A program made the position numbers and the translations under genes. Source: Chalara sp. BL73 (lineage: Eukaryota > Ascomycota > Leotiomycetes > Helotiales). Taken from it: 64,000 nucleotides of DNA. The stretch lies in assembly GCA_918026815.1 (NCBI GenBank), contig CAKJVC010000017.1:682001-746000 (forward strand), written 5' to 3'. Under the pieces are notes generated by a model that saw only the letters and a list, made by a program, of their open reading frames with translations, was not told the DNA's origin and did no database searches. Shown in pieces: positions 1 to 10,732 of the stretch; positions within the stretch are counted from its first letter, which is position 1; each line of letters opens with the position of its first letter.

Positions 1-2907
1 CTCACAATTTTTCCCCAACCCATCCACCTTCTTCACTCTGCAACAAATACCCGCTTGCAACTTAGTACGAATCGGATTAACCCCTTGAAATTCTGTGTCG
101 TATGGATGATATTTTGCCATAGCTTGATTCCCGCCATGGCTTAACTCGCTGAAAAAGAAGGGAGCGGAAACGCATAGTCCCCCAATTGATAACCTTGAAA
201 GAATGCCGGTTGGATTCTAAAATGGCCTAAACTTCTGAGAGATGCGAATGTGATGAGCGCAAGATATCATAGCTTGGTTAAAATGACCCGAACAGAACCT
301 CCTGTTAATTAACATTTCAAAGCTATTGGTATCCCGACGCCTGGACAGCCATTCGAGGCTCGCCCTTGCTTCACTTTGGCTTGTGGTACAATTGCTAGAA
401 GGGTGAGTAATTCAAAAATCAACAATAGAGTGACGCCATTATAGAACACCTCAATCTACTTCTGACACTTACACAAGCTTTTGCGCGTCTGCCTTAGTTA
501 TGATCATTGCACAATACAAGCTGCGAATCGGGCTATCGGGCATCGTCACTTGAAGTTATCTAGGCAAACCCTTTTTTAAACGGCCAGAACTGCGACCATG
601 TGAAGAAAGCAATATATAGACGAATTTCAAAAAGGGGCTGAAATAGAAAGATGGCATGAGAGTAATGTTTATTTTCAAGACCTTGAATGTTGTGTTTCGT
701 TTCGTTTCAGAAGTTTAAGGTTGCGATGCAAAGCGGAAGTGGAGGCTAATCTTGCCGCTAAGAAAGATCCTTCATGCAATTGGCTGAATCGAGGAGCTCG
801 AGGCGGGAAGGGCTGCATCGTTGCCGCTTGAATGTTCCGCTTCTTAGGAGATCATGGCATGATGCGCTTTCCGCCTCAAGGATGTGGTTGATGTGGCTGG
901 GACTTGAGATATATCCATGATGCGGATCGGAGAATCTGACCGCGAGAGAGAGAGAGAAGAAATACGATGAGATGAGGCCGCAAAGTATCTTCGGGTTTAA
1001 ATCTTGGCCTGGATAAGGTTTGGGAGTGGTTCCTGGATATTCAGGGCACATGAATAAGAATGGGAATGTGATGCAAACGAACCGCGGTTGAGGGTTTGTT
1101 TTGAGACTGGTAGTGTAGCCGTTTTCTAGTGTTAGAGGGTCCTCCAGCGGCCAAGTTTCACTGGCGCAGTGAACATGATGGAGGCAGGAAGTTGTTCGGT
1201 GAGTCCGCGAAGCTGGAAATCAACAATTTCGAATTTCAGGGACAACCTGGATATTTTGAACCCTCCTCAGTTCGTTTGGAGCCTTATGATCTCATACCTT
1301 CTCCGCCGGTCCAGGAATAGCGTTGCCGAAAAAGAAAGATCTCCTGGAAAGGGAGAATTTCCGGCGGCGTTGATTGGCGCTTGAACACTTGCATGCATCA
1401 TTTCCGGCCATCAATGCAAAGCTGGAAGGGTTCATCTAGTTTAGACCATTATTAGGAGTCCGCAAGGGATATCAAAGAGAACCGCGTTTTCCAATTCCCA
1501 CTTACTGTAGAATTCCCTAGGGGAAAGGCACCAAGAGAGCGATTTGGCCTGGTGGTTAAGGAAGCAGGCTCGCCTGCTTTGCTGCCAGAGATTGGATGAA
1601 GAAACGCAAGGTAAACATTGGACAAATTGAGATGAAAATGTTTCAAGGCTGATCCTGGGGAACAAGGAAACGCTGTGATCTTCGCTGACTGCCACGTCAA
1701 TGCGAGTAAACAAATGTTTATGCTGTTGGCATCATAGGCGGTGGTGTTCCCATCAATTATTTCTTCAGGATAGTGGTGGAGGAGCGCATAGAAACGCGAC
1801 CTTTGAGGTAAAGGCCAGCGACGCGTTTTGCATGAAGAAAACGGTGTATGTTCATGCTGGGTAATACAATTAACAGGGAAGCCTTTCCCCGGTCTTGATA
1901 CCGTACATATTTTGGTTGGGTCGTTGGGTGTATCGTAGTGTATCGTAGAGGAAGAAGTGATACTTTCAAAAAGAGTTCATGACCCAATTGAACCGGTTCA
2001 GACAACAACCAACAACAACATCATCGTTATTATCATTATACGTTCGGGTCGTTTTGCCCGTTGGCATCGCCGCCCCCAACCCTATTGTCTGGGGAACCCT
2101 CACCGGAAGGACATCATCACAACAACTGGATGGTTCGCCGCCGCCACCACCCGCTTACTCCATCCATCACTTTCCTACCAAGAAGAAGAAGAAGAAGCAC
2201 AACGAGTCCATTATCAAGGCTGCCAATACCTGCTACTTGTGTTCATCATTCATGACCTGTGCATCGTCACTGGTCGTGTTATTGTTGTTGCTGTCGCCGC
2301 TAGTTGTACTGGATAATTTACTGTCTCCTCCACCTTTCCCAAACTTCGCTAAAGCTGAAAAGGAAATTACTGCACCAAGCACCTTGAAAAAAAGTCAAGA
2401 CCGCTGTGACTGGCTAACGACATTCGATCTCTCACGCTCACTTGCTCTCAGACGTCGTCCATCTTTTTTTTCCCCGAAGCTCTCCCTACACAAACAACCA
2501 CTCCTCATTCACCTTACCCCGTACCATTCATTCACATTGCGTTCGCATTGTAGACAACCTGCTGCAGTCCAGCCCCCCAACCCCGTACCCATAACCCGTC
2601 ACCAACGAAACAGACCCTACAGGCGCTCGGCCCCTGTCATATCCGTAGTCTGAACTAGACGAGACACGATCGACACTCTTCGGTGCTGCGACTTATCAAT
2701 TAACCTGATCTCTCTGACCGCTTTGCCAACTCAACAGCACCGCACGATGGTAGCTGGAGGGCATTGGTGATAGAGGCGACAATTATTGCTTTCACTGGCA
2801 TCGATCTTGATCCCCTTAATCCAGTCCGCAGACCACAATCTCGACGACCCGCAGCCGTGAGAGGCTTCACTGAGCACTCGGCGCGCAAAAATAGCAGCAT
2901 CGAGGAG
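1..2907. other. Gene-free region and probable 5' leader of the kinase gene
   Basis: I see no convincing gene here. Open frames are short and overlap in several frames without recognisable domains. From about 1950 onward the + strand becomes rich in C, T and CAACAA-type runs, which is typical of long 5' leaders of fungal regulatory genes. The longest open frame with a true ATG (1979-2653, 224 codons) is low-complexity (poly-Lys, poly-Leu, Pro/Ser) and is more likely an upstream ORF or chance than a gene. A probable promoter cannot be placed more precisely. Confidence 0.5.
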
Positions 2908-5900
2908 ATGTCTTCCGCCGCATTACAATCAGCGCCTCATCAGCCAACAACGGTCGGATCGCACTCCCCAGTTGCTGCTACAGCATCCAGCAGACCATAT
3001 ACAGCCGGCTCGGGGCAATCTCGAGATCCATATTACAACCAGACATCAGCAAACGCGTCTCCGTCGTCCACAAGACGGCCATCGAGGAGGCCAAGCGGAA
3101 ATGGCGCATCACAGAATAACAATCAATCACAAGCCCAGTATTATTCACCCACAGGGAGCACACCTACCTCTGCAACATCTGGACGTACAGCAGGTCCGAA
3201 CCTTGGATCCCCTTTAATTAATTCGACCATAGCTTCCACAGGATATCCGGTAATGTCCCCAGGAGATCCACAGCGTGGTGTGCCTCCTATTGTTTCACCT
3301 AGAACCTCATCGAACAGAACTTCTACAAATGCAACAACGGCCGAGCGGAGTAGTAGATCGAGACGAACGGGTGAGGCAGCAACATCACCTCAGGGCAATG
3401 ATGGGCAGCAAGACCGAGCAGATAGGCAGAGAAGTAATGGGAATGCCCACCAAGTCAATGGAGCTTCGGGGGACGATGCTGCTGGAGCAAGGCGTAGAGC
3501 ACCGCATTCTGCTGAAGCCATAGCTCATCGGCCGGCAGGAAGTCGTGAACAGCCAAGAACCGCAAGCACCCAAAATCGTCAGCCCGGTGGTCCATCTTCA
3601 CAAGGCGCTTTGTCGAGAGAGGCGAGTGAGGTCTTGAATCGGGTCATTATTAGCAAACCGGAGGTTGACATTGAGCGGGAACAGGAGCGCATGGCAGAAG
3701 CCATACCATCTTCTTCTACCAATCATGGTGCACCAATTGGCGATATTTCCATTGCGGAGGACGCTGGTCGCGGTCCGCGAAGTCGACATGATCATGCAGC
3801 TAGTTCTGGCAAACGAGAAAAGAGTACCAAATTTGGGGACTACTATTTGGGGAACACATTGGGAGAGGGGGAGTTTGGCAAAGTCAAGATGGGATGGAAG
3901 CAAGAGGGTGGCGTCCAAGTAAGTCTTGCCTTCTACAAAGCAAATTGCAAGCCTAATGTACGATCAGGTTGCCATCAAGCTTATACGCAGAGACACCGTC
4001 GGCACCAACCCAACCAGACTAGCTAAGATTTATCGTGAGATTGCCATCCTACGGGAAATCTCTCACCCAAACATTGTACGTCTTCATGAAATGGTTGAGA
4101 CAGAGAAGCAAATCGGTATTATTCTGGAGTATGCATCGGGAGGAGAGCTGTTCGATTACATCTTAAACCATAGATATCTCAAGGATCAGGCTGCACGTCG
4201 ATTGTTCGCACAACTTGTTTCTGGTGTGGGATATTTGCACAAGAAAGGAATTGTGCATCGGGATCTCAAGCTTGAGAATCTACTTCTGGATCGGAATCGC
4301 AACATAATCATTACAGATTTTGGCTTTGCAAATACTTTCAATCCAGCAGACGAATTAGGCGAGACTATTGAGGAGAATCTTGCCGATCGAAATTATGTCA
4401 AGAGAATGGAATTGGACAAAATCTTACCGGGGGGGTATCGACGAGGCGACTTAATGCAGACCAGCTGTGGAAGCCCCTGTTACGCAGCTCCAGAACTGGT
4501 CGTGAGCGACTCGTTGTATACGGGCCGCAAAGTCGATGTCTGGAGCTGTGGTGTAATTCTGGTAAGTGGCTATGACACTAGGTGAAATCAATATTTGGCT
4601 GATTTGTCTAGTATGCCATGCTTGCAGGGTATCTCCCTTTTGACGACGACCCAGCCAATCCCGAAGGTGACAACATCAATCTTCTCTACAAGTATATTGT
4701 TTCAACTCCTCTCACATTTCCCGAATATGTTACTCCACATGCAAGAGACCTTCTCCGCCGCATACTTGTTCCAGATCCAAGGAAACGAGCAGATCTTTTT
4801 GAAGTTGCACGACACAGTTGGCTCAGCGAATTCCATCATGTTGTAGGGTTCATTACTAGCAGCACAACTACTTCTGGAGATATTGGTAATACTTCAATAA
4901 TCAATGAGGAATCTGAGGCGCCTTTGCTTGCGCGAAGTGCTTCGGTCAGAGAACCATCATCGAAGACTGCGAAGTCACCGACAGGGCTAGGAGAGATTGG
5001 CCGGAAGCATGGAAATGTCGATCCAGAGGCGGCAGAATCGTACCCGAAACCTTCGAAAGATAACAAGCGGAGAACTGTCCAGGTTGAATATGTGGCTCCT
5101 AAATCTCAGACTGTACGGGGTGAGCCTTCTAGTGCGCCTGCCCAACGAACTCGTGCTCGTGCTGGAAGTCAAGGACCTGTAGAAGTCCCGCCACAGCAAG
5201 CAACTCAAGCTAGAAGGGTAGTATCCAAGGAGAAGCCACTTCCACGAGATCCGCCAACAGCACATGGCCAAGACCGGCGTCCATCCAGTCAACAGCGTCA
5301 AGTAGGCATGCCTCCCCCAATCAGACCAGGGCGTGAACCTCGCTCAGCGTCCGATGCAAATTATATCCCAGGAGGCCCACCTATATCCATGAACAGCATT
5401 GGTAGACCAAACACTGGAGGGTCAATGTCATCGAGAGGCTCAGGAGCACTTCCCCATCGTGGTTCATACAGCCAGCCAGCTGCACCGACTGTGGCTGGCA
5501 CCAATGCCCATGGTCGTATAGCTCAACCAACAAGCAAGGGCTACAACGTTTCCGGACCTATTGTGCAAGATGAGCCTGACTATCCTCATATAAGTGCCAC
5601 TCAAGTACCAGACAAGTTCGCCAGAATTGCTGGCCTGAAGACGGACGAACCAGCGCCAGAACAAAAAAGTCACAAGCGATCAAACACAGTTAGTTCTTTT
5701 GTGAGTAGAACGGCTTCAATCTTTGGTGGCAAGAAGGACAAAAATGAGGATGTGGAGAAAAAGGGAAAGAAGTATCCGCCTGTCAGCATGTCTGGTGGCA
5801 TTGGTGCTGGTAATGACGCACCAAGACAGTCTATGGACTCACGAAGGTCGATATCTTTTGGTTTCAATAAGAAACGCAGCGGCAGTATTGCGGGCTCTCA

Positions 5901-6621
5901 AACCACTCTCCAAGACAAGCAGACTCGAAGGTTCTCTTTATTGCCTGCGTCGTTCTCGTTGAAGTCTATCGGAATTGGTAAAGATCATGGATCTGTTGGT
6001 ACTCCTACGTCAGATGCTGGATACGATGATCGACCTGATAGTAGAGGCAACTATCTTGATAACCCAAACCCACCCTATTCGCAATCTCAGCCTCAGTTTA
6101 CCTCACAACCGCAAGCTAGAAATGTCAGCAGCAGCACCGCTGCAGGACAATCCTACGCTTCAGATGGGGTCTATGACCGCCAAAGGGACAGTCCCCTTTT
6201 GGACCGTCGTGGTACCTCCACTGCAAGTCCACCTCAGTCTCACCAACGCTATGCCTCCCAATCACACTCCGATCCTCGTTCAGGCGCGCCACCACAATTC
6301 CTACCACCCATCAATTTCCATCAAGATCAGTCTGCTCTTACCACTGAGTCCGAGTCTAGTCTAAATGAAATGGCCAATCGTCCACGTGGTGCCTACCCAC
6401 CTGGATTTGGCGATCCCGGCAGACCTGCTGCTGCCAGGACGAATAGCTCTGGTAGAGGCGTGCTAACGAAGAACAACCGCAAATTTACGGATGCCTATGA
6501 GCAGGATCAAGGTAATGGGTATGGCCCAACTCATAGCGACCATGCCGGATCGAGCGGTGCTGCGCGAAAAGTGATGGATTTCTTCCGAAGACGAGGAAAA
6601 GATCGTGGTGGAGAGCGGTAA
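2908..6621 (+). CDS. Kin4-like serine/threonine protein kinase
   Basis: Spliced model: exons 2908-3918, 3968-4561 and 4612-6621, giving 1204 residues; both introns (49 and 50 bases) have GTAAGT donors and TAG or CAG acceptors and keep phase. A Ser/Pro/Gln-rich disordered N-terminus (1-308) precedes a kinase domain at about 309-608. The Gly loop is GEGEFG, the ATP-binding Lys lies in VAIK (about 341), the catalytic Asp in HRDLKLEN (about 436), the DFG Asp is about 454, and the activation segment ends CYAAPE. There are about 57 residues between DFG and APE, roughly 30 more than usual, with an acidic insert. This fits the Kin4/Frk1 group (KfsA in Aspergillus), which acts in spindle-position and septation control. 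The long C-terminal tail is Ser/Arg/Gly-rich and ends in a basic stretch. The start is the first ATG in frame; upstream of it the frame continues only from a non-ATG codon. Kinase class is certain; Kin4 orthology is likely. Confidence 0.9.
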
Positions 6622-9250
6622 TATTGAATGCTCCGAGTCCGATGAGCACGGCACAATACCCACGTCTCTACGGAGAGACCAAGCAATACGACATGGTAAA
6701 TAGAGAATGAGAGACATATTGTTGAGAAGAGGAGTCATTATACTGCTCTGTCTAGTTGGGCATGGTTATATCGCTTATATCAAATCATGGCGCGGAGACG
6801 GAAGGACTTGGAGTCGTTTTACGGAGTTCTTTCTCTATTTCTCAACTGAAGGTGGATTCGTTTTGTATGGAAGAAAGAGAAGACCGGCTTAGGTATCATA
6901 GCGCCTTGTAATAAACTCCCCCCGCTGCTGAGTTTGATTCCTTGCTTTTTGCGTGGCGCGTGCATATTCGATATGCGTTGGATTCCCCTTTTCGTTATGC
7001 TTGTCGTTGTGCTTGGTGGATGGTCGTATATGTGCATTAGAATGGATGGCAAGGGGATTGTACGCCGTATATGTTTTGTAGATAATATTGTAAAGGAGGA
7101 TAGATAAATATGATAGATACCACCTCCATCGTCTGGCTCTCCAAATTTGATACTTGACTCTTCGGATTATCAGTGCGTTCAACTTTCGTGTACCTTCTCA
7201 GCAGTCTACTTCCCCCTTGCTCTGGAACTGCTTACTTAGTAAGGTATCTAAAAGATCCTTACTCCTCTCAATCCTCTTTAGTCATTCAAGCATACATATC
7301 CAACCAGCGATGTTATGCGAGACAAACCCTAGCTTCATGCTATTTCTCATTTGCAATCTCAAAAAGAGAGTCTATCCCACGCTATTTAGTCCCTCCCCTG
7401 TGATTCATTACATTGCGTGTATTCATCTTCAAAATGCATCTTCCATTGTCCTCGTTGGCTACTTCACCCTCAGCGCTGCACTTGGTCTTACATTTCCTCT
7501 TTTGTGGCGACTTTGGAAATTGAAAAGTCGCAGGTTATGGATAGAGCAGAGCGTGCACCAAATTAACACCAAAGCAATGTGATGGATGAATCCGGTCTGT
7601 GAACTATTACTTGTCACTTTGCATGTCGGGCTTGGGGAATCACTACGTTTATTAATACAATGATTGCCTTTTTTTTCTATTTTTTTTTTCTTTGTGGCTG
7701 GTGAGAATACTTCATGTGATATGAGGTGTCTTGAGTGGACGTTAAGCTGGCGAGGCTGTGGGTATGAAAATGTGCCTTTCATAGCTACAGCCAACCAAAT
7801 ATTGATCCACGCTTGCTTGGGCAACAAGCATGTCTGGTTCTGTTATTTCATGGAATTATAGTGGTCAGGCACTAGAGTCAAACGGAATATGCAGTCAGAA
7901 TTAACTTCTAGGCAATTTCACACGCTCTTCCACATGATTGAAAGTACATAGTCAACCAAAGTTTTATAATCAAGTTTTTACTTTCACCTCCAAATTAGTT
8001 GTGACTATCTATGCACTCGCATATATCTGGTCCTCTTTGGTATTCGGAGATTCATCGAGGCTTGCAAATCTACAAGTCAGAAGTTAAAAATCGAGAACTG
8101 CACTGAAGCGAGCTTTACATGAGGCATATCTTGTGAATGTTACCTATGGATGCACAAATGGTTTATTTAAAACTTGTCATGGAATTCTCCCAAATACTGT
8201 GCCTTGGGACTCAACAAGGTTCAAACATAATTTCTTATAGCTTAGCAGATATGCATGAGTTTTCGGATATCTCAGATCCATCCTTAACTCCACCTTGTCG
8301 TAACTGCACTCAATTTTGCCAATTATACTAAGCCGCGAAATGTTCCCATGGACTCCTTCTCTGAAAATATATGAAAGAATACCGCGGTTCGCACTGACTT
8401 GCTGGTCTTAGGAAGCGAACTATTTTTGGCTCACACGCAGTCTACCATACATGAAATCTCGCTTAAGGCTACGACCAGGAGAAGCGAGTCCGCAGCAAAT
8501 GTTACACATTAGATGTTTGATGCTTGGCATAAGCCAAGCATGTACATACTAGATTACGAGCTCTTGTCTCATTGGTGCAGGAAAACGTTACCGCACGGGT
8601 GTGGCGTAGAGTATATTCAACGTTGTAGAGATGTGTTGCAGCTCGTAACATCTAAATAACGATCCTGAATCATGGTGGTAGTGAGGCTTAGATCAAAATC
8701 ATTGCAACCCTCATAGATGCAGCTGCAATGTAACAATAACCTGCACAAAGTTGCTCTTGGGTTGCGTTTGGGTTACGGTCATATCCTGAATCCCGGCTGT
8801 GAGGCGCAACTTAAGCATATTTTGACGTTATACAGGTAGAGGTCGTGGCGCGATATACCGCTATACAGTACCGCCGCAAGATCCATACATGCCTGGCGTA
8901 TTAGGAGATTCTCGTAATTGGTTCCTGGAGTCCTCCTAGTTGCTCCCCTATGATTGGAAATTCTATGGGACCGCAGAGGCTGGTATACTCTGATCTGAAT
9001 CCTTCCTAGCACGCCGCTCGATCTCTTCTATTTTTCTACAGGTATGAACTGCGCAAAACGGCGCAGGAAATGAAGGCCGTCGAGTTCAAGTGTATAAAAG
9101 ATGGCCTCTGATCCAAGAAGAAACACCATCCACACATCATTCAAACAGCTCTCACACCAAGAACATCCTATCAAACATCTCACATACTTTTTTTTTTCCT
9201 TTTCCTTTTCTTCTTCATCTTTTTATTTCCTTGCTTCTAACATCGCCACT
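6622..9250. other. Intergenic: kinase 3' region and promoter of the repeat protein
   Basis: No supported gene. The first few hundred bases should hold the kinase 3' UTR. The rest is AT-rich with short, unrelated open frames. The end contains the TATA box and pyrimidine-rich leader of the next gene. Confidence 0.5.
9093..9100 (+). promoter_or_regulatory. TATA box of the secreted repeat protein gene
   Basis: TATAAAAG lies about 150 bases before the ATG at 9251. A CT-rich tract (about 9181-9236) follows, as in strongly expressed fungal genes. The ATG at 9101 directly abuts this box and would lie upstream of the transcript start, so it is not the translation start. Confidence 0.6.
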
Positions 9251-10162
9251 ATGAAGACAAACACCTGCTTGTTGGCACTTCTGCCAGTCATGGGTGCATA
9301 CTCTGCCCAGCTTGCGCTTCTTCCCGCAGCTGGTGTTGGAGCCGCTCCAATCGACTACCTAAACAATGCTCCACGCGATTTCAGTGCACAACTAGAGACG
9401 CGTGATCCCCAAGAACAACCTGCCCCACCTACAGAGCCAGAGATCAGTATCGGACTTCCACCAATCGAGATCGCTCCAGGTCCAGGCGGGAATGGCGGGC
9501 AAAACAACAACAATAACAATCAGAAGCCCCGACCTGGTAAGCCGGGCAAACCTAACAAGCCTGGAAAGCCTGGAAAACCTGGAAAACCTGGTAAACCTGG
9601 TAAACCTGGTAAACCTAGCAAGCCCGGAAAGAAAGGTGGCAAGCGATCTGATGAGCTTGAGGCTCGTCAAGAGCCTACTCCTCCAGCCGAAGAGCCAGCA
9701 GTCAGCGTCGAGGCTCCAGTGATAAACATCGGTCCAGGTGGCGGCGAGCAGCAGCAAAACAACCAGCAGCCAAACAACCAGAAGCCTAACAACCAGAAGC
9801 CTAACAACCAGAAACCTCAGCCAGGTAAACCCGGAAAGCCTAATAAGCCTGGAAAGCCTGGAAAGCCTGGAAAGCCAGGCAAACCTAGCAAGCCCGGAAA
9901 GAAGGGCGGCAAGAGATCTGAAGAGCTTGATGCTCGTCAAGAGCCAGCTCCAGCCGAAGAGCCAACTCTCAATTTCACCCCTCCAGAGATCAATATTGGC
10001 CCAGGAGGTGGTGAGCAGCAGCAGCCCAATAACCAGAAGCCCAATAACCAGAAGCCAAATAACCAGAAGCCAAACAACCAGAAGCCAAACAACCAGAAGC
10101 CAAAAAACCAGAGGCCAAACAACCAGAAGCCAACAAAGAAGAAGGGCAAGGGAAAGCTATGA
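9251..10162 (+). CDS. Secreted Lys/Pro/Gly repeat protein with Kex2-type sites
   Basis: Single-exon gene of 303 residues. The N-terminus (MKTNTCLLALLPVMGAYSAQ) reads as a signal peptide, probably cut near residues 30-32. The rest is three imperfect modules of about 90 residues. Each has an acidic opener ending in RQEP or RDPQEQP, a short hydrophobic patch ending IGPGG or APGPGG, a Gln/Asn stretch, then collagen-like Gly-Lys-Pro triplets. The last module has NNQKP pentapeptides instead of triplets. Modules 1 and 2 end in GGKR (Lys-Arg at 131-132 and 221-222), a classic Kex2 cleavage site, and the next module begins S(D/E)EL. There is no Cys after the signal peptide and no Tyr or Trp in the modules. 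The mature protein is very basic. It could be a Kex2-processed repeat protein, a wall-associated scaffold or an antimicrobial-type secreted peptide; no function is assigned. A good TATA box and CT-rich leader support expression. Confidence 0.85.
   Translation: MKTNTCLLALLPVMGAYSAQLALLPAAGVGAAPIDYLNNAPRDFSAQLETRDPQEQPAPPTEPEISIGLPPIEIAPGPGGNGGQNNNNNNQKPRPGKPGKPNKPGKPGKPGKPGKPGKPGKPSKPGKKGGKRSDELEARQEPTPPAEEPAVSVEAPVINIGPGGGEQQQNNQQPNNQKPNNQKPNNQKPQPGKPGKPNKPGKPGKPGKPGKPSKPGKKGGKRSEELDARQEPAPAEEPTLNFTPPEINIGPGGGEQQQPNNQKPNNQKPNNQKPNNQKPNNQKPKNQRPNNQKPTKKKGKGKL
9533..9646 (+). repeat. Collagen-like Gly-Lys-Pro repeat, first block
   Basis: Nine-base units reading Gly-Lys-Pro (with Asn or Ser replacing Gly at two places) run to the GGKR site. 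Synonymous third positions differ between units, so this is not a very recent slippage array. Confidence 0.85.
9821..9916 (+). repeat. Collagen-like Gly-Lys-Pro repeat, second block
   Basis: Second copy of the Gly-Lys-Pro block, two triplets shorter than the first and again closed by KPSKPGKKGGKR. It lies 90 codons after the first by the position of the Lys-Arg pair. Confidence 0.85.
10025..10137 (+). repeat. Pro-Asn-Asn-Gln-Lys pentapeptide array
   Basis: Seven 15-base units encode PNNQK with minor variants (PKNQR). A shorter run of the same unit occurs in the middle module before the second collagen-like block. Confidence 0.85.
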
Positions 10163-10732
10163 ATGCCATGACACAGGCTACGATGTAGAGTCTACTCACA
10201 TCGCACTACTACTTGTTTCCCAACTGAAATGTGGTGTTACTAGGACTTTTGTTGGAGTTTTTTTTTTCCTTTTTGCATTATGCTTCTCAAAGAGGGGTTA
10301 GAGGTTAGAGGTTAGAGGTCGAAGTTTGGAGTTTTTGGAGTTTTGTTCATGCTTGCCAAAGGCAAAAAAAAAGTGGTTTTGTAGAAAAGTTTTGCATTTT
10401 GCCTGGATTCAGAGCATTACATATGAATTTTATCAAGTTTTCAAACATTCAAACATCCTGGAGCTCTCACGGTGATTGCTTGTCTATGAGGATTGAACTG
10501 TGCTCTGGCGGCCCCTCTCTTTTCACCGCGATTCTGAATATAGATTATTTGTGAGTGATCTAGACTGAAATTTGCTATGGAGAAAGGAAGTGAATTCTAA
10601 GTTATCTTAATCCTGTAGTAAAATAATCGGATGAAGCTTGCCGAGGACATGCAGTTCTCTCTTCGTGAGCTTAGCCCCTATAGTTGGCTATAATTGGATC
10701 TATCATAAACTCTAATTTTCTTCCGTCAATAC
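10163..10732. other. Convergent 3' region
   Basis: Lies between a + gene and a - gene and should contain both 3' UTRs. It includes a short tandem run of about three GGTTAGA units at 10296-10317, not a telomere repeat. No gene seen. Confidence 0.5.

Noticed and set aside
1979..2653. 224-codon open frame as a protein gene
   Set aside because: Low-complexity, no domain, overlaps other open frames and sits in a pyrimidine-rich leader; kept only as a possible upstream ORF.
9392..9940. Long minus-strand and shifted plus-strand frames over the repeat protein
   Set aside because: Produced by the 9- and 15-base repeats being open in several frames; only the frame from 9251 has a signal peptide, promoter and sensible modules.
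9251..10162. Dikaritin/ustiloxin-type RiPP precursor
   Set aside because: The modules lack the short Tyr-containing core and no UstYa-like oxidase or other RiPP enzyme gene is visible in the window.
10296..10317. GGTTAGA tandem units resembling telomere repeats
   Set aside because: The fungal telomere unit is TTAGGG; here the unit is TTAGAGG, only about three copies, in the 3' region of a gene in the middle of the window.
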